A DNA stretch of 62,957 bases from SAR92 clade bacterium (GTDB taxonomy: Bacteria > Pseudomonadota > Gammaproteobacteria > Pseudomonadales > Porticoccaceae): contig JACNKP010000031.1 of assembly GCA_014381985.1 (NCBI GenBank), positions 1-62,957 on the forward strand. Reading direction: 5' to 3'. The notes under the pieces are model-generated. The model was not told where the DNA came from. It searched no databases and saw only the letters and a program-made list of their open reading frames with translations. How positions within the stretch are numbered: the stretch's first letter is position 1; every line of letters begins with the position of its first letter. The translations under genes and the position numbers were made by a program. Below are positions 27,120-35,606 of the stretch, piece after piece.

Positions 27120-28196
27120 ATGCTTCAAGATTGGATGAAGGCCATGGTGACTATCGGTAACGGTGGTTATGACCGCTTGGTATATAAAGATGTGCCAATC
27201 CCTAAAATTGAGGAAGGAGAAGTGCTAATTAAAGTTTTGGCCGCAGGAGTTAATAATACTGAGGTTAATACTAGGCTGGGATGGTATTCATCTTCTATTA
27301 ACAGCGCAACTAACGAAATGTCGGACTCAAAAGTCGATTTATTGGATCAAAAAAGTGACGGTGGCTGGAATGACAAAACGCCTTTTCCGATTATTCAGGG
27401 AACAGATTGCTGCGGGACGGTTGTTAAGGTAGCCAGTGATATTGACAGTCACTTAATGGGTAAGCGCGTGCTGATTCGTCCGTGTGGACGTGAACACGGC
27501 TTTAAGTCCCTAGATAATATATGGATGGGATCTGATTTTGATGGTGCATTTGCGCAATTTTTGAAAATAAGTGCAACTGAAGTGTTCCCAGTGATATGTG
27601 ACTGGACAGACGCTGAACTTGGAACGGTTCCTTGTGCTTACGGGACCTCTGAAAACATGCTTCATCGAGCGAATTTAAAACCGGGTGAAACAGTACTGAT
27701 AACTGGGGCTTCAGGCGGCGTGGGATCTGCTGCAGTTCAACTTGCAAAACGCAGGGGTGCAAAAGTTATCGCCATTGCGGGTGAGGATAAGCATAAACAG
27801 GTGTCACAAATTGGCGCCGATATACTGTTAGGGCGGTCTGCTGATCTGATAGCGGCGCTTGGGGAGCAATCAGTCGATGTCGTGGTCGATAATGTGGCTG
27901 GGAGTGGGTTTCCTACCATGATAAAGCTGTTAAAACGAGGAGGGCGGTTCGTTTCATCCGGCGCGATTGCGGGACCTATCGTTGACCTTGATATGCGTGA
28001 TATGTACTTAAAAGACATCACATTAATGGGGACGACTGCTTGGGATGAAATGACTTTCCCCAATATTGTGAGATACATAGAGCAGGGCGAAATTCAGCCG
28101 GTTTTGGCGGAAACCTTTCCGTTAACGTCGATCGCTGAGGCCCAAAAGAAGTTTCTTGAAAAAAAGCACGTGGGTAAGTTTGTATTAGTACCTTAG
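27120..28196 (+). CDS. MDR-superfamily alcohol dehydrogenase-like oxidoreductase
   Basis: Medium-chain dehydrogenase/reductase of the quinone oxidoreductase-like branch. GroES-like domain with VLIKVLAAGVNNTEVNTR, then FPIIQGTDCCGTVVKV, and the NAD(P)-binding motif ITGASGGVGSAAVQLAKRRGA near residue 195. 358 residues. There is no complete structural zinc cysteine set, so a zinc-independent reductase is as likely as an alcohol dehydrogenase; substrate unknown. ATG 27120 lies eight bases after AAGGAG. Confidence 0.82.
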   Translation: MLQDWMKAMVTIGNGGYDRLVYKDVPIPKIEEGEVLIKVLAAGVNNTEVNTRLGWYSSSINSATNEMSDSKVDLLDQKSDGGWNDKTPFPIIQGTDCCGTVVKVASDIDSHLMGKRVLIRPCGREHGFKSLDNIWMGSDFDGAFAQFLKISATEVFPVICDWTDAELGTVPCAYGTSENMLHRANLKPGETVLITGASGGVGSAAVQLAKRRGAKVIAIAGEDKHKQVSQIGADILLGRSADLIAALGEQSVDVVVDNVAGSGFPTMIKLLKRGGRFVSSGAIAGPIVDLDMRDMYLKDITLMGTTAWDEMTFPNIVRYIEQGEIQPVLAETFPLTSIAEAQKKFLEKKHVGKFVLVP

Positions 28197-28272
28197 TCAG
28201 AGAAGTGACTTAATAGGATAAGGTAATCGGATACTTTGCTCAGCTGCTTTAAACGTTTCGTTTTTTTGAGAG

Positions 28273-28614
28273 CTATTGTTCATATATGTCTAGCCAGTAA
28301 TAAAAGCCGAGGTCTTCATTTGTGTCGATACTAGCGATAGTGGCAAACTGCTCAGAGTCGCTAATAGCTAATGTTGTATCGGCGTAAGGTGAGGTTTCCA
28401 TACTCAGTGGCGTGAGCATTATTATGGCCAGCGCTGCGCAAGACGAGCCGAGCACGATCCAAGACCATGTGTTTGAACGTGATCGCTGGCCTCTAAGCGC
28501 TTTATTCCTAGCGATAGCTAGCTGGAAACTGTCCTTTACTGAGGTGCCATCTTCAATAGAGAGCAAATCTTCGGTGAGTTTTTTCTGGTCGATATTAGTC
28601 ATAGTGGTATCCAT
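28273..28614 (-). CDS. Small membrane protein next to sigma factor, possible anti-sigma partner
   Basis: 113 residues with one predicted membrane helix (about residues 49-66, WIVLGSSCAALAIIMLTP), a positively charged cytoplasmic N-terminal half and an acidic C-terminal half ending LGFYYWLDIYEQ. Its start overlaps the end of the ECF sigma gene, the usual layout of a sigma/regulator pair. I see no zinc anti-sigma HxxxCxxC motif, so the anti-sigma role is inference from position and topology. Confidence 0.6.
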   Translation of the reverse strand: MDTTMTNIDQKKLTEDLLSIEDGTSVKDSFQLAIARNKALRGQRSRSNTWSWIVLGSSCAALAIIMLTPLSMETSPYADTTLAISDSEQFATIASIDTNEDLGFYYWLDIYEQ

Positions 28615-29224
28615 CTAACTGCTCTCTCAGTTTTTCTAAAGCCCGAGAATAATGCGTTTTCACGCTGCCTTCTGTGCAGCGCATGGCATGGGCCGTTTCA
28701 CGAGTACTTAAGCCTTCCCAAGAGCGAAGTAAAAAAGCCTCTCTCTGACGGCTTGCTAGTTTTTTCACACCTTCAGCCAACCTGTCAACCCTTCGTTGGC
28801 GCATTAACATTTCGTCGGGCTCCTCGGATCGGCGCTCCGCATGGTTGGTTAAGTCTGGTTGAACATAATCATCGTTTTGTTCGTTGTCTAAGCTTTTCCA
28901 AATGAAAATTTTATTTTGCACGGCCTGACGTCGATAGTGGTCGGTAATTTTGTTATTTAAAATACGGTAAAACAGAGGCTTCCATTCTTGCACTGGTTTA
29001 AAAGCGTATTTTTCCACCATTTTGAACATGGTCTCCTGCACGATATCTAAGGCATCTTCCTGCCGGCTAGTGCTCATTTTAGCCATTTGAAAGGCTCTTT
29101 TTTCGATATCTTTTAGAAATTCTTCCATTGTTCCATAGGATAGCGTGACAGAATCTGCAGTCGAGTCGATTTGAGGGGTCTTAAGTCCATTGGACTGTGA
29201 GGTATGATTAGCCATCATGGTCAT
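28595..29224 (-). CDS. ECF-type RNA polymerase sigma factor
   Basis: 209 residues. Region 2 includes DALDIVQETMFKMVEKYAF and region 4 the helix-turn-helix LSTRETAHAMRCTEGSVKTHYSRALEKLREQL; no region 3, as in ECF sigmas. The 5' end is uncertain since several ATG codons cluster (29224, 29215). It overlaps the small membrane protein downstream. Regulon unknown; no self-promoter was found. Confidence 0.85.
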   Translation of the reverse strand: MTMMANHTSQSNGLKTPQIDSTADSVTLSYGTMEEFLKDIEKRAFQMAKMSTSRQEDALDIVQETMFKMVEKYAFKPVQEWKPLFYRILNNKITDHYRRQAVQNKIFIWKSLDNEQNDDYVQPDLTNHAERRSEEPDEMLMRQRRVDRLAEGVKKLASRQREAFLLRSWEGLSTRETAHAMRCTEGSVKTHYSRALEKLREQLDGYHYD

Positions 29225-29331
29225 TAGTTAATGTGCCCCTGTAAAAGCGGTCCAGCCCTTAAATTAAAACCCTATTACATTGTTAACGCGAGTGATCTCA
29301 ATGGGTTGACAGTCTCTCAGCTAATCGTAGC

Positions 29332-30156
29332 CTATAATGCAAAGTCTGCCCAGATAGGGCAGTGATCTGAGGGCTTTTCAAAAGCGCGAGCCTCTGTGTC
29401 GATGCCGGTGTCGATGAGGCTCTCCACTGCGGCATGTGACGCCAGAATGAGGTCAATACGAAGACCTCGCTTGGGGTCTTGATCAAATCCTCGGCTGCGA
29501 TAATCAAACCAGCTATAGGAACGATCATCGTCAGGGTGCATAGACCTATAAGTATCAATTAGGCCGCAGTCAAGCAGGGCGCTTAGCCATTCGCGTTCTT
29601 CCGGAAGGAAGCAACAAATGCCACGCTGTAGCCAACGTTTTGCGTTCTCAGGTGCTATTCCAATATCAATATCAGCACCTGCAATATTCATATCTCCCAT
29701 CACAATTAGTCTGTCTTCATTGCAAAATTGCCCTTTAATATAAACGTTTAGATCTGCGTAAAATTTTTCTTTCGCTGGAAATTTAGTAGGGTGCTTACGG
29801 CTTTCACCTTGAGGAAAATAACCATTGATAACGTGCAGAGTCTTGCCATTGAAGGCGTACTCGCCATGGATCATCCGGCGTTGAGAATCTTCCGCATCAG
29901 TTGGATAACCACGTGTGATATTCGTCGCAGGTATTTTGCTGAGCAACGCGACGCCGTAATGGCCTTTTTGACCATAGAAATGGACTTTATATCCCATGGC
30001 TGTAATGGCGTCGATTGGGAATTCTTCATCGCTTACCTTAATTTCTTGCAGCCCGATGACATCTGGCCGATGTTGTTCCAATACAGTTTCTAGTTGATGC
30101 ATTCTGGCTCTAATGCCGTTTACGTTAAAAGACATTACTTTAATTGGAGCTGTCAT
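29332..30156 (-). CDS. xthA: Exodeoxyribonuclease III
   Basis: AP endonuclease and 3'-5' exonuclease of base excision repair. IKVMSFNVNGIRAR, IGLQEIKVSDEEFP (metal-binding Glu), HYGVALLSK, MGDMNIAGADIDIG and SDHCPIWADFAL are the family motifs with the catalytic Asp and His. 274 residues. The ATG overlaps the stop of prc as TAATG, so they are coupled. Confidence 0.95.
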   Translation of the reverse strand: MTAPIKVMSFNVNGIRARMHQLETVLEQHRPDVIGLQEIKVSDEEFPIDAITAMGYKVHFYGQKGHYGVALLSKIPATNITRGYPTDAEDSQRRMIHGEYAFNGKTLHVINGYFPQGESRKHPTKFPAKEKFYADLNVYIKGQFCNEDRLIVMGDMNIAGADIDIGIAPENAKRWLQRGICCFLPEEREWLSALLDCGLIDTYRSMHPDDDRSYSWFDYRSRGFDQDPKRGLRIDLILASHAAVESLIDTGIDTEARAFEKPSDHCPIWADFAL

Positions 30157-32243
30157 TAAGGCGTGGCCATGTTAGGTTCAAGTTGGACAATTTGGAGTCT
30201 ATTGCTTGCAGATATCACACCTATTTGATTGCCGAGTATCTGTCCTGCTTCAAACAGAATGGGATCTGATTCAGCAATGTTATCTTCGTCGATGTTTCTG
30301 TCTTCTTTCCAAGACTCTGTGTCACTATTAGGGCTTAACCCCTTAGCCTTCAGTCGTTTATTGTCCAGAGAAAATAGCGCCTTATCCCAGGCCTCACTTC
30401 GGGCCCTTCGCTCGGACAGATTTAACGATAATTCAGCGTCAGCACTCCAAGAATCACTTAGGTCGACACGTTCAAAAAGGTGAATGAAGTCAGGATCTTG
30501 TTGAATTCGTTGTTGATGCGCATCGGTTAGCGTGTCGAGATAGGGCGTTAAAGTATCATCGATCTTATGGGGGACTCGGTGAATACGATCCCAGGGGAGC
30601 ACATTGTCCAGCTGGCTTTCGCCTACTTCTTCGGTGTCATAGGCAGAGGGAAACGCGATATCGGGCAGAACGCCACGATGTTGGGTGCTATCACCAGAAA
30701 CTCGGTAAAACTTTGAAATAGTCATTTTGAGCTGGCCACTGCTCAAGCCTGTGATATCTTGCACCGTCCCTTTGCCAAAACTCTGGCTGCCAACGATCAA
30801 TGCTCGACCGTAGTCTTGAAGAGCTCCTGCTAAAATCTCTGATGCAGAAGCACTTAGGCGGTTTATTAACACCAGCAGGGGGCCTGAGTAGGCTGCGCGC
30901 CTTGAGGCTCGGTGATAGCGGTTTACTCGCCCATTTGCATCGCGGATCTGCACCACAGGTCCATAATCGATAAACAGGTCTGTTAGTGTAGTGGCTTCCT
31001 GCAAGGAGCCACCGCCGTTGTTACGTAAATCTAGCACGATGCCGTCAACCTGCTGTTCTTCGAGCTCTCGAAGTAAGCGCAACACATCTCTAGTGGTGCT
31101 CTTATAGTCGGGGTCTCTAGCACGATAGGCTTCAAAGTCCATATAGAAGGCGGGGATATCAATCACGCCGAGTTTATAGGGCTTACCTTCCTGTTCAATC
31201 TCCAGAATTTGGCTCTGTGCCGACTTGTTTTCTAGTTTTACTTTGTCACGAACAATTGCGATGGTGGTCGAGTTACTGTTGTCCCCATCTGCTGGTATGA
31301 CTTCGAGTTTTACCGTGGTACCTTTGGCACCCCGGATAAGAGCTACCACCTCGTCAATTCGCCATCCTATAACATCGACGATCTCGTCCTGACCTTGGCC
31401 AACACCGATAATTTTGTCTTCCGCCTCCAAAATCCCTTGCACATCGGCGGGGCCGCCAGGAATAACCTCAATAACCTTTGTATAGTCATCTTCAGTGGTT
31501 AGTTGAGCGCCGATACCCTCCAGGGAGAGGGACATATTAATTTGAAAGTTTTCATTAGTGCGTGGTGTGAAATAACTTGAATGTGGGCCATAAATCGAGG
31601 TGAGAGCGTTAGCATAAAGTTGAAAAACATCTTGGCTATCGCGTTGTTCATACTGCTTTATTTGAGTCGTGTAGCGCTTTATCAGTAACTCGCGTGCCTC
31701 AGTGGGATCTTTTTCATTAAGAACTAACCGTATCATGGAGTCTTTTATACGCTTTTCCCAATGAAGTGCTGCGGCAGGGGCAGATTCGTGCCAGACCCGT
31801 TTGTCAGGGTCCAGTATGACGCTTTCATTGGTGTCGTACTCAATAAGATAGTCGGCATCTTCTAGCAAGGCTATATTTTGGTTTAACTGATCAATGGCTC
31901 GATCACGCAGGCGATTGAACATGACAAACCCAGGCTTGACGTCGCCGCGCTTGGCTAGATCGTCAAGCTTTAGCTTCCATTGACTGAATTCCTCAATGTC
32001 TGAGCGCAAAAAGTAGCTCTTGCCGGGGTCTAGCATCTCAATATATTGATCTAGATAACGCTCTGAAAGTTTGTCATCAATTGATTGGGCACGGTAATGT
32101 CGAGCATCTAACCGCTCGATGATCTCTCGATACAGCGCTGACTGACCCGACTCCGGCACTATCGGAAGCGCTGCGCTGGCTTGTGTTGATATCAGAGTCG
32201 CTAATATTAAAACAGTGTGGAGAGCTCTAAAAGGTAAACGCAT
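30156..32243 (-). CDS. prc: Periplasmic tail-specific protease Prc
   Basis: C-terminal processing protease of the S41 family that acts in the periplasm on penicillin-binding and other substrates. Signal peptide in the first 25 residues (LHTVLILATLISTQASA), N-terminal DUF3340-type region, PDZ domain around GIGAQLTTEDDYTKVIEVIP, then the Ser-Lys catalytic pair in LSASASEILAGAL and SQSFGKGTVQ. ATG 32243 is chosen for its AAGGAA and signal peptide; the longer frame from 32384 has no sense. 695 residues. Confidence 0.94.
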   Translation of the reverse strand: MRLPFRALHTVLILATLISTQASAALPIVPESGQSALYREIIERLDARHYRAQSIDDKLSERYLDQYIEMLDPGKSYFLRSDIEEFSQWKLKLDDLAKRGDVKPGFVMFNRLRDRAIDQLNQNIALLEDADYLIEYDTNESVILDPDKRVWHESAPAAALHWEKRIKDSMIRLVLNEKDPTEARELLIKRYTTQIKQYEQRDSQDVFQLYANALTSIYGPHSSYFTPRTNENFQINMSLSLEGIGAQLTTEDDYTKVIEVIPGGPADVQGILEAEDKIIGVGQGQDEIVDVIGWRIDEVVALIRGAKGTTVKLEVIPADGDNSNSTTIAIVRDKVKLENKSAQSQILEIEQEGKPYKLGVIDIPAFYMDFEAYRARDPDYKSTTRDVLRLLRELEEQQVDGIVLDLRNNGGGSLQEATTLTDLFIDYGPVVQIRDANGRVNRYHRASRRAAYSGPLLVLINRLSASASEILAGALQDYGRALIVGSQSFGKGTVQDITGLSSGQLKMTISKFYRVSGDSTQHRGVLPDIAFPSAYDTEEVGESQLDNVLPWDRIHRVPHKIDDTLTPYLDTLTDAHQQRIQQDPDFIHLFERVDLSDSWSADAELSLNLSERRARSEAWDKALFSLDNKRLKAKGLSPNSDTESWKEDRNIDEDNIAESDPILFEAGQILGNQIGVISASNRLQIVQLEPNMATP

Positions 32244-32417
32244 ACTTGATTCCTTAGTGGTCAGGCAGAGTTTACCAGAACTGTCCACTATGGATAGGCA
32301 GTAGGTTTGATAATTAGAATCTTTTTTTGACAGCAACAGCAGTAGCCGTTGGAGTATAAAGAGCCTATAAGTCGAAGTGTTCAATATCTAGCCCAAGTGG
32401 TTGCTTGAGGTATTCAA

Positions 32418-32594
32418 ATGATAGGGGCGGGGCGTATGGACGCAAAGGAAATCCCTATGTTGCTAGCTGTGCCGAGCATCCGACATAGTAATTGGCTATA
32501 CGGTGTAGCTGCCATGATAAGTCCGTTAACGTTCTTTGCTGATGGCACTATCATAATGAACCATCAGGACTTCAGTCAGCAATGTAATCAATAG
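32418..32594 (+). CDS. Possible 58-residue small protein, unrecognised
   Basis: In the 608-base gap between prc and the recombinase. ATG 32418 has TTGAGG seven bases upstream, a good ribosome site, and the frame runs to TAG 32592. The product is mildly hydrophobic in the middle (LYGVAAMISPLTFFADGTII). No family recognised and no upstream promoter seen. May be chance. Confidence 0.25.
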   Translation: MIGAGRMDAKEIPMLLAVPSIRHSNWLYGVAAMISPLTFFADGTIIMNHQDFSQQCNQ

Positions 32595-32622
32595 GGTTTT
32601 GATAAGTAACCGGCTGTTTGTC

Positions 32623-32772
32623 ATGGAACCCAACCAAGCGTCTCGCCTTTATAGCAAACGCTTTGATAGTGTCATTGAGGGAAACGGAGAAATGGTTGCG
32701 TTAGTTAAGTTTTTACTCAACGCAAAAGGAGGGCTGGCAGTCATTTACCTTATGACCGCTAATGTTAATTAG
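32623..32772 (+). CDS. Possible 49-residue small protein or remnant
   Basis: ATG 32623 to TAG 32770-32772, product with a basic N-terminus (MEPNQASRLYSKRFDSVIEG) and a hydrophobic end. It lacks a ribosome site. It could be a fragment of a lost gene next to the recombinase or a chance frame. The rest of the 32244-32851 gap shows nothing I can name. Confidence 0.15.
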   Translation: MEPNQASRLYSKRFDSVIEGNGEMVALVKFLLNAKGGLAVIYLMTANVN

Positions 32773-32851
32773 TGGACATAGCTAGACAAGCCTTATAACA
32801 GCTGATACAGTCCATTCTTACTTAAAGTAACTTCTCAGGCAGCATTAACCA

Positions 32852-34129
32852 ATGAGCAAAGTATTTAAAGCCACCCCCTTATTTGACGCCCATAGGTCAT
32901 TTATTAGATTGCCAATGGGTGCTCGCATGTTGGATGACTATCCCGACTCTAAAGCTTTCTTAGAGCATGTCTGCGATTCAATTCCAGCGGCGATCGAGGA
33001 TTTTTACTATACTCAGGCGTTCTTGAAAAGTTACAGTCGCAAAAGTGAAGCCACCTATCGCAGCTACCGCAATGAGGTTGAGCGTTTATTACTGTGGACC
33101 TGGACCATCGAAGGCAAAAGCGTGATAGCCCTTAAGCGCCAAAATCTAGAGTCTTACTTTGACTTTGTCCATAACCCACCAGCCGCCTGGGTGGCGAACT
33201 CTGTAGACGATCGTTTTCGCGAAATCGGCGGAGAGTCGCGTCAAAATAAAGAATGGCGGCCGTTCGTCGCCAAAATTGCCAAACAGGACCGGAAAAACGC
33301 CGTCGAAGCCGGCAAATCTATACCGTCAGCTAAAGATGGCCATACGTTGTCTCACGAAGCGATGAAAATCTGTTACTCCGCATTATCTTGTTTCTATGAT
33401 TATTTGACTGACGAAGGATACGCGTTTGGCAATCCAATACCTGCGATACGTAAGCAGTCGCCGTTCCTAATCAAAGGTGTGACCAGTAAAAGTATTAAAA
33501 GGCTCTCAGATTTACAGTGGGATTATGTCCTTGATTGTGCCGCCTTGGCCGCCGACAAAGATCCAGCATACGAGCGAATGCTCTTTACGGTCGCAATGCT
33601 CAAGACCCTGTATCTAAGGGTCTCAGAGCTGTCTGATCGGGCAAACTGGCAGCCGGTCTGGAAGCATTTCTGGCAGGACACTGATGGCAATAACTGGCTT
33701 AAAGTCTTGGGTAAAGGTAATAAAATACGAGATGTTTCCGTCCCGAATTCGCTCGGGGCCTATATCAAGCGTTACGAGAGCCATCGCCAGTCCTTAAGTG
33801 CTAGTTTTGGTGTAAATGCCACCTTAGTGGCTAAGAATCGTGGTGCTGGTGGTATGACGTCACGACAATTACGGCGCATTGTGCAGCAGGCTTTTGATTT
33901 GGCCCATGAGAAAATGCGTGTAGAGGGGTTTTCTGATGAAGCGACAGCCCTTAGAGAGGCTACAACCCACTGGTTGCGGCATACAGGTGCCTCGCAAGAT
34001 ATTGCCACGCGCCCTCTTAAGCATATGGCTGACGATCTGGGCCATGCGAGTATGGGAACCACTGACAGGGTGTATATTCAGTCCGACATGAAAGAACGGG
34101 CCAGAACAGGCAAGGAAAGAGACGTATAA
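32852..34129 (+). CDS. Solitary tyrosine recombinase
   Basis: Phage-integrase family protein, 425 residues. The catalytic set is complete: Arg in LYLRVSELSD, Lys in GKGNKIRDVSV, HxxR in HWLRHTGAS, His in DDLGHASMG and Tyr in TTDRVYIQ. A SAM-like N-terminal domain occurs around residues 48-110 (KSEATYRSYRNEVERLLLWT), and an insert of about 60 residues separates it from the catalytic part. No tRNA, attachment repeat, excisionase or phage gene adjoins it, so it is either a lone mobile element relic or a domesticated recombinase. Confidence 0.88.
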   Translation: MSKVFKATPLFDAHRSFIRLPMGARMLDDYPDSKAFLEHVCDSIPAAIEDFYYTQAFLKSYSRKSEATYRSYRNEVERLLLWTWTIEGKSVIALKRQNLESYFDFVHNPPAAWVANSVDDRFREIGGESRQNKEWRPFVAKIAKQDRKNAVEAGKSIPSAKDGHTLSHEAMKICYSALSCFYDYLTDEGYAFGNPIPAIRKQSPFLIKGVTSKSIKRLSDLQWDYVLDCAALAADKDPAYERMLFTVAMLKTLYLRVSELSDRANWQPVWKHFWQDTDGNNWLKVLGKGNKIRDVSVPNSLGAYIKRYESHRQSLSASFGVNATLVAKNRGAGGMTSRQLRRIVQQAFDLAHEKMRVEGFSDEATALREATTHWLRHTGASQDIATRPLKHMADDLGHASMGTTDRVYIQSDMKERARTGKERDV

Positions 34130-34151
34130 CCTTTAATCGCATATTTCCTTA

Positions 34152-34176
34152 AAAAGGTAGGCAGGTGCCCTACTTT
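34152..34176. terminator. Bidirectional hairpin between recombinase and PuuA-like gene
   Basis: AAGGTAGG at about 34154-34161 pairs with CCTACTTT at 34169-34176 (one wobble), with an A-run before and T-rich sequence after. The genes on either side converge here. Confidence 0.6.
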
Positions 34177-34190
34177 ATAGCCTGATTGAG

Positions 34191-35534
34191 CTACACATTG
34201 AGCAACAAGTGCTCGCGCTCCCACGATGAAATCACCCTATTGAATTCCTCGAATTCAACTAACTTAATAGAGGTATACAGCTGAATAAACTTCTCACCAA
34301 GGATATCGATAATGTCTTGGTCTTCCTGTAGCCCACGTAACGCCTCCTCGAGGGTTCGTGGAAGCTCCACATCCTCCTCATAAGCGTTGCCTTCGAAAGC
34401 CTCTGACGGTTGGATTTTGTGCTTCATCCCAAGATAACCGCAGGCTAAGGTGGCCGCTATGGCCAGATAAGGATTGACGTCAGCGCCTGGGAAACGGTTC
34501 TCCACCCGGTAGTTCTTAGGTTTGGCGTCAGGGACACGCAGCCCGGTAGTCCGGTTATCGTAACCCCAGTGAAGATTGATTGGAGCTGAAACCTCACGGG
34601 TGAACCGACGATATGAGTTGACGTTTGGAGCGAACAGACTCATGACATATGGGGTGTACTTCTGTAAGCCGCCCATGTAGTGGTAAAAGGTCTCACTGTA
34701 CTCGCCGTCCTTAGTCGCAAAGACGTTGTCGCCAGTGGATGAACTCAGAAGACTTTGATGTATGTGGGTCGCAGACCCTGGCTCCTCAGCCATTGGTTTT
34801 GCCATAAAGGTGGCGTAAATGTCATTTTTAAGCGCAGCTTCTCTTACGGTCCTCTTAAATGTAAATACCTGGTCCGCCAAATCTAGCGGGTCACCGTGAA
34901 TAAAGTTCACCTCGAGCTGTGCGGCGCCTGATTCATGGATAAGCGTATCGATATCCAGTTCCATCGCTTCGCAATAGTTGTACATCAACTCAACAAATGG
35001 CTCAAACTCATTAGCAGCATCGATGCTATATGACTGCCGGGCGGTTTCAGGCCTGCCAGAGCGCCCTATAGGTGGTTTTAATGGTAAGCCGGGGTTTGGG
35101 TTCTTTTCTACCAAGTAAAACTCCATTTCAGGCGCGATTACTGGCGTTAGCCCTTCTTTCTTATACAGGGCCAGTACCCGTTTTAAAACATTACGGCTCG
35201 AAAATGGATGCGGCTTCCCGTCTTTGGTGAAGCAGTCGTGAATGATTTGACCCGTAACCTCGTTGGCCCATGGCACTAAACGGGCGGTAGTTGGGTCTGG
35301 CTCAAGCAACATGTCGCCATCAACCGTATCCAGAAGCTCCCAAAAGTCATCGGAGTACTCGCCGGTGACCGTTTGCGCCAAGATACCTTCGGGGAGACGA
35401 CTGTCTTCCTTTAGGAATTTCTTCGCTGGGATGAATTTCCCTCGAGCGTTACCAGTCATATCTGGAACGAGACATTCAACCTCAGTGATCTTGTTTTCCT
35501 GAAGCCAGCTTTCGATCGATTTATTACTTGCCAC
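34191..35534 (-). CDS. PuuA-like gamma-glutamylputrescine synthetase
   Basis: Glutamine synthetase-fold ligase, 447 residues, that probably joins glutamate to putrescine or another amine with ATP. VIAPEMEFYLV, SGAAQLEVNFIHGDPL, GSATHIHQSL and NSYRRFTREVSAPIN give the metal and substrate sites. The sequence fits the PuuA/glnA-like subgroup, not the ammonia-fixing GlnA: the adenylylation tyrosine region is not recognisable. Divergent from a PuuB-like oxidase, with a TetR gene behind that. puuC and puuD are absent here, so the substrate may not be putrescine. Confidence 0.85.
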   Translation of the reverse strand: MASNKSIESWLQENKITEVECLVPDMTGNARGKFIPAKKFLKEDSRLPEGILAQTVTGEYSDDFWELLDTVDGDMLLEPDPTTARLVPWANEVTGQIIHDCFTKDGKPHPFSSRNVLKRVLALYKKEGLTPVIAPEMEFYLVEKNPNPGLPLKPPIGRSGRPETARQSYSIDAANEFEPFVELMYNYCEAMELDIDTLIHESGAAQLEVNFIHGDPLDLADQVFTFKRTVREAALKNDIYATFMAKPMAEEPGSATHIHQSLLSSSTGDNVFATKDGEYSETFYHYMGGLQKYTPYVMSLFAPNVNSYRRFTREVSAPINLHWGYDNRTTGLRVPDAKPKNYRVENRFPGADVNPYLAIAATLACGYLGMKHKIQPSEAFEGNAYEEDVELPRTLEEALRGLQEDQDIIDILGEKFIQLYTSIKLVEFEEFNRVISSWEREHLLLNV

Positions 35535-35552
35535 GGAGCACCCTCTACAAGG

Positions 35553-35596
35553 TTAAAGTTGAATTATTATTCAATTAAAGTTGAATTATTATTCAA
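35553..35596. promoter_or_regulatory. Two abutting 22-bp repeats, each with a palindrome: likely operator
   Basis: A 22-base unit is repeated perfectly at 35553-35574 and 35575-35596. Each contains TTGAAT-TATT-ATTCAA, a 16-bp inverted repeat; the two palindromes are 22 bases apart, two helical turns, so bound dimers would lie on the same face. The pair lies in the gap between the divergent PuuA-like and PuuB-like genes, beside a TetR gene, which is the obvious candidate regulator. Confidence 0.75.
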
Positions 35597-35606
35597 AAAG
35601 ACCATA

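Noticed and set aside
29306-29338. TTGACA and TATAAT on the + strand near the end of xthA
   Set aside because: The spacer is 21 bases, too long for a sigma-70 promoter, and there is no gene in that direction.
32437-32446. GGACGCAAAG, a piece of the c-di-GMP-I riboswitch consensus
   Set aside because: The other conserved parts (GCAAACC stretch before it and the GGUAGGUAGCGGGGUUACC part after it) are not found, so the match is likely chance.
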